DNA of 64,000 nucleotides from RGIG8775 sp045660295 (GCA_045660295.1 JAZRDN010000043.1:124001-188000), one strand, 5' to 3'. Positions 42,624 to 51,082 are shown, numbered from the stretch's first letter. Notes: generated by a model not told the origin, from the letters alone. Numbers and translations: made by a program.

Positions 42624-43796
42624 TTACATTAAAATATCTTTTGTTATTTTTGCCATTTGCTCGCAATACTGTGAGCTGCCGAGAATTATCAGCGTGTCGC
42701 TGTCGTTCAAGCCCGAAAGTATGGGGCGCAACTCCTTGCGAGCCGTTTTTGCCGATATTTCCGTGGCGGATATATCACGGCTCATTAAAGCAAACTCCTC
42801 GGATAGCCTTCTTTTTCCGCTTTCGCAGATAACCGTCGGCTTGTCGCTTATGAACGTACTCAAAATCTTCAAGGACTCAATAAGCCGTCTGCGGCGGTTT
42901 TCGTCGTCCGCGCGGTCTATTATTATCGTAGGCATTACCGAGATCATTTCAAACCTCAGCGGTATGCCATGCCCGAGGACTGCCGAGCATATTTCGGTGC
43001 TTGGAATATTGAATCCGAGGCGGTTCAGCGCTTCCACCGCTTCAATTACGGTAAGCAGATTATATATCTGATAATAAGCACCCGTGCCAACCGAATATAC
43101 AGTGCCGTTGTATGTAAACTCAATGCGCTTTACAGATGCCGACATAAAGATAAAGGCGTTGCGTAAGGGCATTGTAAGACGCTTGTTTATCTCGGCGCAT
43201 TTGTCAAATATTATCTTGTAGACCTCACGAGACTGCATTGCGGTGACCACCTCGCCCGACAGTCTGTCGAGCTTGACACATATTTCCCGCGCCGTGCGAA
43301 TGTCGCTTGTAGAGGTGATAACGCTTATGATCGGCTCGTCTATACAAGAATACGACTCGTTGCCGGTGACCTCGATGATAGCAACGTCACAGTCGCTTTC
43401 GGCAAACGCGCAAAGCGCCGTGGTGATAAGCAGGTCGCTTTGAGAGGGCGCTGTGTCGGCGTATTCCTCGCTTTTTTTCAGCGCTGCCACCTGCTTTGAG
43501 ACTTTTTCGGCGGAATTGGTGAAAATCTCTATTGCAACAGGTCTTTCGCATACGCATAGGCTATCGCGGACAGAGTTAATATACGGCGTTGTCAATCGAC
43601 CGACTCTGTACCCCGCGGCGCTTATAGCCGCCGAAAGCAGAGTGCATACCGAGCTTTTGCCCGATTCGCCGAACACCTTGATTATTTTTAATTTCTTTTC
43701 GGGATTTTTAAGAAGCCCCAATATCTGTCTTGCCGCATCGGGTGAGCCGATATCGGGGGCGTTTTGTATCATTTTTTCAGCGTTAGTGTATATCAT
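42624..43796 (-). CDS. Mur-ligase/FolC-like protein with altered nucleotide site
   Basis: 390 residues. The fold resembles folylpolyglutamate synthase: IKVFGESGKSSVCTLLSAAISAAGYRVG at residues 38-65 stands where FolC has GTNGKGS; CDVAIIEVTGNESYSCID matches the D-x-A-x-x-E-x-G region; VISVITSTSDIR the following strand; and HGIPLRFEMI the PGRFE motif. The DGAHN motif is replaced by IIIDRADDENRRR. Catalytic folate ligation is therefore doubtful. Its start overlaps the stop of the methyltransferase upstream by 4 bases. Function unknown; FolC activity is not claimed. Confidence 0.7.
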   Translation of the reverse strand: MIYTNAEKMIQNAPDIGSPDAARQILGLLKNPEKKLKIIKVFGESGKSSVCTLLSAAISAAGYRVGRLTTPYINSVRDSLCVCERPVAIEIFTNSAEKVSKQVAALKKSEEYADTAPSQSDLLITTALCAFAESDCDVAIIEVTGNESYSCIDEPIISVITSTSDIRTAREICVKLDRLSGEVVTAMQSREVYKIIFDKCAEINKRLTMPLRNAFIFMSASVKRIEFTYNGTVYSVGTGAYYQIYNLLTVIEAVEALNRLGFNIPSTEICSAVLGHGIPLRFEMISVMPTIIIDRADDENRRRRLIESLKILSTFISDKPTVICESGKRRLSEEFALMSRDISATEISAKTARKELRPILSGLNDSDTLIILGSSQYCEQMAKITKDILM

Positions 43797-44965
43797 TTGT
43801 CACCGCCAAGCAAAAATTCGCGCGCCTCGTTGTATTCTTTGAGCGCCGCCTTGCATCGCGGAGCCTCGGGAGAATAGCGCTTTATGGCGCGGAGCATGAT
43901 GTTTTTTGGAGTTTCCTCAGGGTCTATAAGCTCAAGAGCGTCGGTGATATAGCCCTGCGACTCAAGAAGCTTGAGTCGGAGCGCGTCGGTCGCCGCGTCG
44001 CAGAGCTTCTGACGAAGCATCGAGTGCGAGGTGACAAATAAAAGCGCGGGGCAGTTTATCGTGTGGTTAAGCTCGTGGTGACAGCAGGGTGTCGAAAGAA
44101 TTACTCTCGCGCCCCATTCCACTGCTTTTTCAAGTACAATGTCGGTGGCGGTGTCGCAGGCGTGAAGCGATATGACCAGCGCGGGCGCGGACTCGGGCTC
44201 GTATTTCGTAATGTCTCCGCATATAAAGCGCAGACCGTCAAAGCCGAGAAGCGAGCAAACGCCGTTGCAGTATTCTATAACGTCCTCTTTAAGGTCAACG
44301 CCCGTCATGACCACGTCGCGACCAAGCACGTTTTTCAGATAGTGATAAGCCGCAAACGAGAGATAACTCTTCCCGCAACAAAGGTCGCAAACGTGAAGCG
44401 TTCCTCCGTCGGGCAGGTGCTTCGTGATATCGCGTATGTGCTCAAGAAATTTGTTTATCTGCTTGAATTTCGAGCGCCTGCGGTCAAATACACGCCCGTT
44501 TTCGTCGCTGACTCCAAGAAGCTTCAAAAAGGGCTCGCTTCCGCTTAAAATATGGGTCTTGGCATCGTCGTTGCCGCGGTCGGGAAGCATCTCTGCGTTT
44601 CCGTCCTCGAGCTTGCCGTAAAGCTTTTTGTCTCCTATCAGTGTTACCTTTCCGCTTTTTGAACGCTTAAGCTCGGCATCTCCCACGGTTGTTATGAGAT
44701 TGACCTGTGAAAAGCCCGATATAAGTTCAGCAAGTGCGTTCACGTCATCTGCGGGGATGTTGCTGTGGAACGCCTTGTTGTCGCTTGTGAATTTTTCTGC
44801 TTGCAGAACATCCTTGCCCGAGATCAGCTTTTTTGTGATGACTGTGCGTATAACCTTTTCATCATGCGGCTTGGAGAGCACCGCTTTTTTTAAGACCTTC
44901 CTTTGAGCGCACAGCGAGATAAGCTCGGCAAAGCGCGCTTCGGGAGTTTGGTTAGTTGTTTCCAT
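43793..44965 (-). CDS. Class I SAM-dependent methyltransferase
   Basis: 390 residues. The first 170 residues are family-specific (KKAVLSKPHDEKVIRTVITKKLI; QVNLITTVGDAELKRSKSGKVTLI), the rest a methyltransferase fold: HVCDLCCGKSYLSFAAYHYL (SAM site), MTGVDLKEDVIEYCN, LVISLHACDTATDIVL and ILSTPCCHHELNH. The LHACDTATD and PCCHH signatures belong to the Methyltransf_32-type group, with proposed rRNA or tRNA targets that I cannot confirm. It shares ATGA overlap with the FolC-like gene and follows plsY by 11 bases. Confidence 0.85.
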   Translation of the reverse strand: METTNQTPEARFAELISLCAQRKVLKKAVLSKPHDEKVIRTVITKKLISGKDVLQAEKFTSDNKAFHSNIPADDVNALAELISGFSQVNLITTVGDAELKRSKSGKVTLIGDKKLYGKLEDGNAEMLPDRGNDDAKTHILSGSEPFLKLLGVSDENGRVFDRRRSKFKQINKFLEHIRDITKHLPDGGTLHVCDLCCGKSYLSFAAYHYLKNVLGRDVVMTGVDLKEDVIEYCNGVCSLLGFDGLRFICGDITKYEPESAPALVISLHACDTATDIVLEKAVEWGARVILSTPCCHHELNHTINCPALLFVTSHSMLRQKLCDAATDALRLKLLESQGYITDALELIDPEETPKNIMLRAIKRYSPEAPRCKAALKEYNEAREFLLGGDK

Positions 44966-44976
44966 TTTTACCTCAA

Positions 44977-45714
44977 TTACTTGTTTTCGCCGTCCTTGGT
45001 CTCCGTGCTTTTGTCAGCGGAGGTCTTTTTGTGGCTCTTGAATGAAATTTTAGATTCCTTGCCCTCTCGCAGTCTCTTGATGTTTGAGCGGTGCATGAAT
45101 ATTACGAGCGCCGCCACGATGACCGCGCTGAGAACGTTGAAGCCCGTGTTGTGGAAGTTTGCAAGGACAAAGGGGTAGATAAGCATGCACATCACCGAAC
45201 CCAGCGAAACGTACTTTGTTCCGATAACTATGATAAGGAACACCAAAAAGAGAATAAGGAAGGTCACGGGGTCGGTGGCAAGCACTACCATAGCGGTGGT
45301 GGCAACGCCCTTGCCGCCTTTGAACTTGTAGAAGCAGGGGAACATGTGACCGAGCACCACGAACAGTCCCGCGATAGCCGAGCCGATGTCCGCAAAGATA
45401 AGCATACCGAACCAAACCGAAAGAGCGCCCTTGAGCATGTCGCAGATAAGCGTAGCCGCCGCGGGGAGCTTGCCGTATGTACGGAGCATGTTGGTCATGC
45501 CCGCGTTTCCGCTTCCGTATTTTCTTATGTCGTCGTGATAGAAGATCTTTGAAATGATGATCGCGAAATTAAGGCTTCCCAAAAGATAGGGAACTATCAT
45601 ACAAATAAGCACGCCGCCAAGGATAAGCGCCCAGAGCGCGGGACCGTCAAGCGCGTTGTCGTGTATGAGAGTAGTGATCAGACTTTTTGCGTATGCAATG
45701 GTTTCACCGTTCAT
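44977..45714 (-). CDS. plsY: Glycerol-3-phosphate acyltransferase PlsY
   Basis: 245 residues, five to six membrane helices; transfers acyl from acyl-phosphate to glycerol-3-phosphate, first step of phospholipid synthesis. Motifs: YLLGSLNFAIIISK, IRKYGSGNAGMTNMLRTYGK, HMFPCFYKFKGGKGVATTAM, and KYVSLGSVM, the PlsY blocks. A charged tail of about 35 residues (KESKISFKSHKKTSADKSTE) goes beyond the family core. AAAGGA precedes the ATG. Confidence 0.95.
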   Translation of the reverse strand: MNGETIAYAKSLITTLIHDNALDGPALWALILGGVLICMIVPYLLGSLNFAIIISKIFYHDDIRKYGSGNAGMTNMLRTYGKLPAAATLICDMLKGALSVWFGMLIFADIGSAIAGLFVVLGHMFPCFYKFKGGKGVATTAMVVLATDPVTFLILFLVFLIIVIGTKYVSLGSVMCMLIYPFVLANFHNTGFNVLSAVIVAALVIFMHRSNIKRLREGKESKISFKSHKKTSADKSTETKDGENK

Positions 45715-45738
45715 AATTTTTTCCTTTCACATAGAGAA

Positions 45739-45975
45739 TTATTTCTTGTTTCTCTTAAAGAGCGCCCTCGTTCGGGAGGCAAGCTCCTTTCGACGCGCCT
45801 CGGTCTCCTCGTAAAGAGGCTTTGCCGAGATAAAATTGCCGCTTTCGTCAAACTCGGCGGAAATTATCAGCCCCTCGGTAAGCCCGTCTGCGGATATTTC
45901 GTACTTTTTGTCACCTTGGTCGTAACAAACCGCTATTCCGCTTTCGATCCTGTCAACCGAAAGTTTTATTTCCAC
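45739..45975 (-). CDS. DUF3006-like small protein
   Basis: 78 residues when started at the GTG (45973-45975), which follows GGGAGGTG by 5 bases. MEIKLSVDRIESGIAVCYDQG at the start has the VDRIE...AV pattern of DUF3006 domains, small beta proteins of unknown role; the basic C-terminus is RRKELASRTRALFKRNKK. It lies 24 bases before plsY on the same strand and may be its operon leader. Confidence 0.7.
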   Translation of the reverse strand: MEIKLSVDRIESGIAVCYDQGDKKYEISADGLTEGLIISAEFDESGNFISAKPLYEETEARRKELASRTRALFKRNKK

Positions 45976-46018
45976 AAAAACACCTCCCAAAGCCTTGGTT
46001 TGTCGAATATCGAATATA

Positions 46019-46047
46019 ATTGTACCATATTTTCAAAAAATATTCAA
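46019..46047 (-). promoter_or_regulatory. Promoter of the DUF3006-plsY operon
   Basis: Minus strand TTGAAT (46042-46047), 17-bp spacer, TACAAT (46019-46024). Confidence 0.6.
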
Positions 46048-46065
46048 TATTTTTTTCAATATTCT

Positions 46066-46094
46066 TTGACAATTGTATCTTTTGGTGTTATAAT
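46066..46094 (+). promoter_or_regulatory. Promoter of galT
   Basis: TTGACA (46066-46071), 17-bp spacer, TATAAT (46089-46094), 35 bases before the ATG. Confidence 0.92.
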
Positions 46095-46128
46095 GATAAA
46101 CAGGAAAAGTTTGAAAGGACAGTGTCAT

Positions 46129-47628
46129 ATGAAAAACATTTGCAATCTGATATCCGATCTTGTTGATTACGCGCTCTCTCATGAGCTCATCGAGGAGTGC
46201 GATAAGGTATACGCCGCAAACAGAATTCTTGAAAAGCTGGACGTTTCCGACTACGCGCCCGAGGCTCACGAGCCTGTGACCGATCTTGAGGAGATACTTA
46301 AGGGTATCTGTGACTATGCCGTAGAGCAGGGACTCTGCGAGGATAGCGTAGTCTACCGCGACCTTTTCGATACCGCGGTAATGGGACAGATAACCCCTCG
46401 CCCCTCCGAAGTTATCGGAAAATTCAACGAGCTTTATAAAAGCTCACCCGAGACGGCAACCGATTATTTCTATAAGCTGGCGCTTGACAGCGACTATATC
46501 CGTACATACAGAGTAAAAAAGGACCTTAAGTGGAAAACTCCCTCGGAGTACGGAGATATTGATATCACCGTAAATCTCTCCAAGCCCGAAAAAGACCCCA
46601 AGGCTATTGCCGCCGCAAAGCTCTTGCCGCAAAGCGGATACCCCAAGTGCTTGCTTTGCCATGAAAACGAGGGTTATGCGGGTAACGCGGGCAAGCCCGC
46701 GAGACAGACTCTGCGCCAGATTCCCATGACCATGGCGGGAAAGCAGTGGTATCTCCAGTATTCTCCGTACGTTTACTATAACGAGCACTGCATAGCCCTT
46801 TCGGGGGAGCATACACCCATGAAGATAGACCGTTCTACATTCGTCAAGCTACTTGATTTTGTCGAGCTGTTTCCCCACTACTTCCTCGGCTCAAACGCCG
46901 ACCTTCCCATAGTAGGAGGTTCTATTCTTTCTCACGACCATATGCAGGGCGGACATTATACCTTTGCTATGGAGTGCGCGCCTATCGAGGAAAAAATTCA
47001 GTTTGAGGGCTTTGATAACGTGTCGTCAGGCATCGTAAAATGGCCTATGTCTGTCATCAGACTTCGTTCACAGGATAAGGAATCGCTCGTTGAGCTTGCC
47101 GATAAAATACTTCTCGCTTGGAGAGGGTACAGCGACGAGGAAGCCTTCGTCTTTGCCGAGACCGAGGGAGAGCCTCATAATACGGTAACTCCTATTGCCA
47201 GAACCGCAGACGGAATGCTTGAGCTTGATTTGGTTCTCCGTAACAATATTACCACCGAGGAGCATCCTCTCGGCGTGTTCCACCCCCACGAAAAGCTTCA
47301 TAATATCAAAAAAGAGAATATCGGACTTATCGAGGTCATGGGTCTTGCGGTGCTTCCGTCAAGACTTAAGAGCGAGATAGAAATTCTTTGCGACGCTATA
47401 CTGAACGGTAAGCGTATCGCTGATATTCCCGAAATAGAAAAGCACGCGGAGTGGTTTGCCGAGTTTGCTCACAATTACAGCTTTACAAAAGAGAACGTAA
47501 AGGAAATAATCGAAAGCGAGATAGGCAAGACCTTTGTCAAGGTTCTTGAGGACGCGGGCGTGTATAAGCGCACTCCCGAGGGCAAGAAGGCGTTTATGAG
47601 ATTTGTAAACCACGTAAATAACAGGTGA
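46129..47628 (+). CDS. galT: UTP-hexose-1-phosphate uridylyltransferase, family 2
   Basis: 499 residues, the Firmicutes (type 2) GalT length; converts galactose-1-phosphate and UDP-glucose in the Leloir pathway. N-terminal CNLISDLVDYALSHELIEECDK, then KTPSEYGDIDITVNLSKPEKDPKAIA, CLLCHENEGYAGN, the catalytic region GGSILSHDHMQGGHYTFAMECAP, and LGVFHPHEKLHNIKKENIGLIEVMG. ATG 46129 follows AAAGGA and lies after the promoter, so a much longer upstream frame is excluded. galK and galE are not adjacent. Confidence 0.95.
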   Translation: MKNICNLISDLVDYALSHELIEECDKVYAANRILEKLDVSDYAPEAHEPVTDLEEILKGICDYAVEQGLCEDSVVYRDLFDTAVMGQITPRPSEVIGKFNELYKSSPETATDYFYKLALDSDYIRTYRVKKDLKWKTPSEYGDIDITVNLSKPEKDPKAIAAAKLLPQSGYPKCLLCHENEGYAGNAGKPARQTLRQIPMTMAGKQWYLQYSPYVYYNEHCIALSGEHTPMKIDRSTFVKLLDFVELFPHYFLGSNADLPIVGGSILSHDHMQGGHYTFAMECAPIEEKIQFEGFDNVSSGIVKWPMSVIRLRSQDKESLVELADKILLAWRGYSDEEAFVFAETEGEPHNTVTPIARTADGMLELDLVLRNNITTEEHPLGVFHPHEKLHNIKKENIGLIEVMGLAVLPSRLKSEIEILCDAILNGKRIADIPEIEKHAEWFAEFAHNYSFTKENVKEIIESEIGKTFVKVLEDAGVYKRTPEGKKAFMRFVNHVNNR

Positions 47629-47662
47629 CCTTATGAAGCTTGTATAAAATTTAAAAAAGCCC

Positions 47663-47691
47663 TTGACAAATTGCGGAAAATGTGATATATT
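47663..47691 (+). promoter_or_regulatory. Promoter of the T-box leader
   Basis: TTGACA (47663-47668), 17-bp spacer, TATATT (47686-47691). Confidence 0.85.
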
Positions 47692-47697
47692 ACCCAT

Positions 47698-47972
47698 ATA
47701 GAATAAACCTATGATTAAGAATAGTAGTTTGCGAATCGTGTTCACAGAGAACTGTCGGGGGTGCGAGTACAGTAGCAAGAACGCAGATGAATGGACTTAT
47801 GAGGGCGGTCGAACACACGTAACCTTTCGTGTCAGTAGTAACCGACGGGGATTCGACCCGTTATAAGCGAGAGTACATAAAAGTGTGCGCAGAGTGGGCG
47901 CGAGAGCGTCAAATTGGGTGGTACCGCAGGAATAACATCTTGTCCCTTGAAAACGAGGGACAAGATTTTTTT
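47698..47972 (+). promoter_or_regulatory. Tryptophan T-box leader with terminator
   Basis: Stem I landmarks AATAGTAG, CAGAGAACTG, GGTGCGAG and GAATGGACTTATGAG are followed by the T-box core GGGTGGTACCGC (47916-47927). The likely specifier codon is TGG at 47792-47794 (Trp). A terminator (47937-47947 with 47956-47966, then T7) is the OFF state. Uncharged tRNA-Trp should stabilise the antiterminator and switch trpB on. Confidence 0.93.
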
Positions 47973-47995
47973 GTTCCAAAAGGAGAGATGGCGTG

Positions 47996-48034
47996 ATGAT
48001 ACTTGACAGACGATGGCGGTGCAAGCAAAGATAA
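47996..48034 (+). CDS. Possible 12-codon leader peptide before trpB
   Basis: ATG to TAA with a strong AAGGAGAG (47979-47986) about 9 bases before. It encodes a short basic peptide with one Trp. It may be a translation-coupling leader or the scar of another gene; nothing else supports it. Confidence 0.3.
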   Translation: MILDRRWRCKQR

Positions 48035-48089
48035 TAAGCAACCTCTAAAAAGCAATAAAATAAATAACCGATTTACAAGGAGAAATATC

Positions 48090-49310
48090 ATGAAATTAAA
48101 CGGCGTAGATTTTGATACTTATTTTAACAATTATCCCGATAAAAACGGATACTTCGGCAAATACGGCGGAGTTTATATCGACGACAAATTAAAGGCGGCA
48201 ATGGCAGAGATAACCGAGGCGTATTATTCTATTTGCCAATCCAGAAAGTTTATCGCGGAGCTTCGCAGAATAAGAAAAGAATTCCAGGGCAGACCCACTC
48301 CCGTGTCTCACCTTGAGAGACTTTCGGACGCTCTCGGCGGTAAGGTTCAGCTTTACGCAAAGCGTGAGGACCTTAACCATTCGGGCGCGCATAAGCTCAA
48401 CCACTGTATGGGCGAGGCGCTTCTTGCCAAGTATATGGGCAAGAAAAAGGTTATCGCTGAGACAGGCGCGGGTCAGCACGGCGTCGCCCTTGCTACCGCG
48501 GCGGCTTATTTCGGTCTTGAGTGCGATATCTATATGGGTACGGTCGATATCAAAAAGCAAGCTCCCAACGTTGCCAGAATGAAGATACTTGGCGCAAACG
48601 TTGTCGAGGTAACACACGGACTTCAGACTCTTAAGGAAGCTGTAGATGCGGCATTTGACGCATACAGCAAGGAATATAAGGATTCTATTTACTGTATCGG
48701 TTCGGTACTGGGTCCTCACCCGTTCCCCATGATGGTGCGTGACTTCCAGAGCGTTGTGGGTATTGAGGCAAGAGAACAGTTTATCGATATGACAGGACAT
48801 CTTCCCAGTGCTATAGTTGCTTGTGTTGGCGGCGGTTCTAACGCGGCAGGACTTTTTGCGGGCTTCCTTAATGACCCCGTAGATATCTACGGAATAGAGC
48901 CTCTTGGCAGAGGACCTAAGCTTGGTGACCACGCGGCAAGCCTTAAGTACGGAACAGAGGGAATCATGCACGGCTTCAACAGCATTATGCTTAAGGATGA
49001 AAACGGCGAGCCTGCTCCCGTATACTCGGTAGCCAGCGGACTTGACTACCCCTCGTCGGGACCCGAGCACGCATTCCTTCAGGAGATAGGCAGAGTAAAA
49101 TACGATGTCATCGATGACGAAGAAACAATAGACGCCTTCTTCAAGCTTTCGAGAATGGAAGGTATCATTCCCGCCATTGAAAGCGCTCACGCGGTAGCGT
49201 ACGGCATGAAGCTCGCCAAAACTCTTGATAACGGTTCTGTTCTTATCAACCTCTCGGGCAGAGGCGATAAGGATATGGATTACGTTATCGAAAATTACGG
49301 AATCAGATAA
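48090..49310 (+). CDS. trpB: Tryptophan synthase beta subunit
   Basis: 406 residues; joins indole and serine by PLP chemistry. GRPTPVSHLERLSDALGGK, the PLP lysine in NHSGAHKLNHCMG (the usual KxNN is KLNH here), the catalytic glutamate in AETGAGQHGVALATAA, IGSVLGPHPFPMMVRDFQSVVG, the phosphate cup CVGGGSNAAG and VLINLSGRGDKDM at the end: a TrpB1-type enzyme. AAGGAG precedes the ATG. No trpA or other trp gene is beside it, so it may work with a distant TrpA or on scavenged indole. T-box control fits tryptophan supply. Confidence 0.93.
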   Translation: MKLNGVDFDTYFNNYPDKNGYFGKYGGVYIDDKLKAAMAEITEAYYSICQSRKFIAELRRIRKEFQGRPTPVSHLERLSDALGGKVQLYAKREDLNHSGAHKLNHCMGEALLAKYMGKKKVIAETGAGQHGVALATAAAYFGLECDIYMGTVDIKKQAPNVARMKILGANVVEVTHGLQTLKEAVDAAFDAYSKEYKDSIYCIGSVLGPHPFPMMVRDFQSVVGIEAREQFIDMTGHLPSAIVACVGGGSNAAGLFAGFLNDPVDIYGIEPLGRGPKLGDHAASLKYGTEGIMHGFNSIMLKDENGEPAPVYSVASGLDYPSSGPEHAFLQEIGRVKYDVIDDEETIDAFFKLSRMEGIIPAIESAHAVAYGMKLAKTLDNGSVLINLSGRGDKDMDYVIENYGIR

Positions 49311-49321
49311 AACATGTAATC

Positions 49322-49359
49322 AAAAAGGATGAGACTGCATACGCCGTCTCATCCTTTTT
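49322..49359 (+). terminator. Terminator of trpB
   Basis: 14-bp stem (49322-49335 with 49346-49359) with a T-run; strong. Confidence 0.85.
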
Positions 49360-49400
49360 ATAGCCTTTTTAAAAGCCACCGACCTCTCCTACAAAGTTAA

Positions 49401-49607
49401 ATACTAACGTTACGGTTTTACTTCTGCCTGCTTGCCGAATTCCCCACGCTTCACGACGTTAAATTTACCGTTAAGGTAAATGAGAAGATAAGCGAGGTAA
49501 TAACCGAGCCCGACGGAGAAAAGCTCGAGTTCGTTCAGAATGGCGATGAGGTAACCTTTACACTTAAGCCCTTCAATCTCCATAAGCTTGTGGTGCTCAA
49601 ATGGTAA
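49401..49607 (+). pseudogene. C-terminal remnant, probably of a carbohydrate-active enzyme
   Basis: An open stretch with no start or ribosome site. From about 49434 it reads as a beta-sandwich end: EFPTLHDVKFTVKVNEK, then a stretch ending VTFTLKPFNLHKLVVLKW before TAA at 49605-49607. The ending (PF-x-LHKLVVL) is like the last strand of several glycoside-hydrolase C-terminal domains. The upstream domains are missing, so a deletion removed most of a gene. The exact family is unsure. Confidence 0.5.
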
Positions 49608-49621
49608 ATTAATTGAATAAA

Positions 49622-49673
49622 TCAAGGCGATACTCCCAAAACTAACAAAAAAGCCAAAGGAGGATCGCCTTGA
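49622..49673 (+). promoter_or_regulatory. Hairpin that would bury a start codon
   Basis: Perfect 10-bp inverted repeat TCAAGGCGAT (49622-49631) and ATCGCCTTGA (49664-49673). The right arm contains the TTG start of the next gene and the loop holds its Shine-Dalgarno (AAAGGAGG, 49656-49663). Confidence 0.6.
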
Positions 49674-49912
49674 ATTTTTGTCTTAAGGAAAAGCTTGACG
49701 AAGCCGTAACCTGTATGGAAAAGCCTGTCGTCAAGAACAACATCTCTTGGAATATGGGTGTTTATAAAAATGATACCGCCGCCGCGCCCGAGGTCAGCTT
49801 TAACGTCAACAGTAATACCGAAGTCAAGCTGATAACCGTTGTCGTCGTTGCCGCGGTGGTGGTTTTGAGCGCTTGTATCTGCCGCAGGGTCTGCAAAATG
49901 TTCGGGAATTAG
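49670..49912 (+). CDS. Small tail-anchored membrane protein
   Basis: 80 residues from a TTG start 6 bases after AAAGGAGG. The first 50 residues are polar (LKEKLDEAVTCMEKPVVKN, then VSFNVNSNTEVK); residues about 53-70 (LITVVVVAAVVVLSACIC) form one membrane helix near the C-terminus, followed by RRVCKMFGN. No family recognised. Rare start codon plus the surrounding inverted repeat suggest that translation is tightly held. Confidence 0.6.
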   Translation: MNFCLKEKLDEAVTCMEKPVVKNNISWNMGVYKNDTAAAPEVSFNVNSNTEVKLITVVVVAAVVVLSACICRRVCKMFGN

Positions 49913-49974
49913 AGCATACACCTACAGAGGAAAAAAGGCATATTATATATTGAAAATCTATATCGGAGGTTTTT

Positions 49975-51018
49975 ATGGATAATATGCTTTGCAAAAAATA
50001 TTTCGGCGCGTCAAACAGCGCCGAGGGGTTTGTAAATTATTTTCCGCGTATCTTCAATAAAGACACTTGCTCGCGAATCTACGTGGTCAAGGGCGGACCG
50101 GGTACGGGCAAGAGCCGCTTTATGCGTGACGTGGCGAGCGCGGCGGAGAGCAGGGGAATGAGCGTGAAATATTATTACTGCTCGTCAGACTCCAATTCGC
50201 TTGACGGAATTATTATTGAAGATATGCGGGTGGGCTTTGTGGACGGAACGGCGCCCCACGTCTACGAGCCGACAAGTGTCGGCTCGTTTGAGCAAATACT
50301 GAATCTCGGAGATTTCTGGGACGAAAAAATGCTTGCGGCTGACAGAGAGCGGATAGAAGCGCTTGGAAAAAACAAAGCGTCAGCCTATGACCGCGCGTAT
50401 ATGTTGCTTTCGGCTTACGGAAAGCTGCTTTCGGCGGCAGAAAGCCTGACACAGCCTTGCGTAAATCATAAAAAGCTTGCCGCCGCAGTCAAGCGTTGGC
50501 TTCATAAGCTTCCCATAAGCGGAGAACACGCCAATGAGGTGGCTTTGTGCCGTGCCGTAGGAATGAACGGCAAAGCACGCTTTGATACCTACGAAAGGGA
50601 AGCCGAAATGATATTTACGGTATCGGATTATTATCACTCGTCTCATTTTGTAATGAGCGCCATATTGAAAGAAGCAACTGCACTCGGTATGTCGGCTAAG
50701 GTTTCCTACGACCCTGTGATGAGGGCGCGCCCCGACGCTATTTTGCTTCCCGATTGCGGAATACTGTTTGTTTGCGGAGCGGACGGCGAGCATAAAATAA
50801 ACGCTAAACGCTTTGTGGACGAGGAACGCTTCAAACCTGTGAAGGAACGGATAAAAAGGCTTGAAAACGAGGCTGAAAATATAGAGGAGCTCGCTCTTGC
50901 CGAATTTGAGAAGATAAGGGCATACCACTTCTCCCTTGAAGAAATTTTTATTTTGGCAATGGACTTTGAGCGCAAGGAGCGATTTACCGAGGATTTTATC
51001 AAAAAACTCTTTGAATAA
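49975..51018 (+). CDS. P-loop ATPase of unknown function
   Basis: 347 residues. Walker A is VVKGGPGTGKSRFMRDVA (about residues 37-54), followed by VKYYYCSSDSNSLDGIII. The rest is alpha-rich with a second half (IFTVSDYYHSSHFVMSAILKEA; DAILLPDCGILFVCG) that resembles a second, degenerate nucleotide-binding unit. The pattern recalls a Firmicutes family of duplicated ATPases with no assigned role (PRK06851-like in my memory, unverified). GGAGG precedes the ATG. It may be cotranscribed with the small membrane protein 62 bases before. Confidence 0.7.
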   Translation: MDNMLCKKYFGASNSAEGFVNYFPRIFNKDTCSRIYVVKGGPGTGKSRFMRDVASAAESRGMSVKYYYCSSDSNSLDGIIIEDMRVGFVDGTAPHVYEPTSVGSFEQILNLGDFWDEKMLAADRERIEALGKNKASAYDRAYMLLSAYGKLLSAAESLTQPCVNHKKLAAAVKRWLHKLPISGEHANEVALCRAVGMNGKARFDTYEREAEMIFTVSDYYHSSHFVMSAILKEATALGMSAKVSYDPVMRARPDAILLPDCGILFVCGADGEHKINAKRFVDEERFKPVKERIKRLENEAENIEELALAEFEKIRAYHFSLEEIFILAMDFERKERFTEDFIKKLFE

Positions 51019-51061
51019 TGCCAAATCCCTTGATTTTATTCATATAATGTGGTAAAATAAT

Positions 51062-51082
51062 ATTTGCGGGCTTGCCCGCAAA
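51062..51082 (+). other. Hairpin between ATPase and ligase genes
   Basis: TTTGCGGG/CCCGCAAA stem with CTTG loop (about 51063-51082), no T-run; possible weak terminator or RNA processing site. Confidence 0.4.

Noticed and set aside
45661..46128. Long N-terminal extension of galT
   Set aside because: A perfect promoter at 46066-46094 and a ribosome site place the start at 46129.
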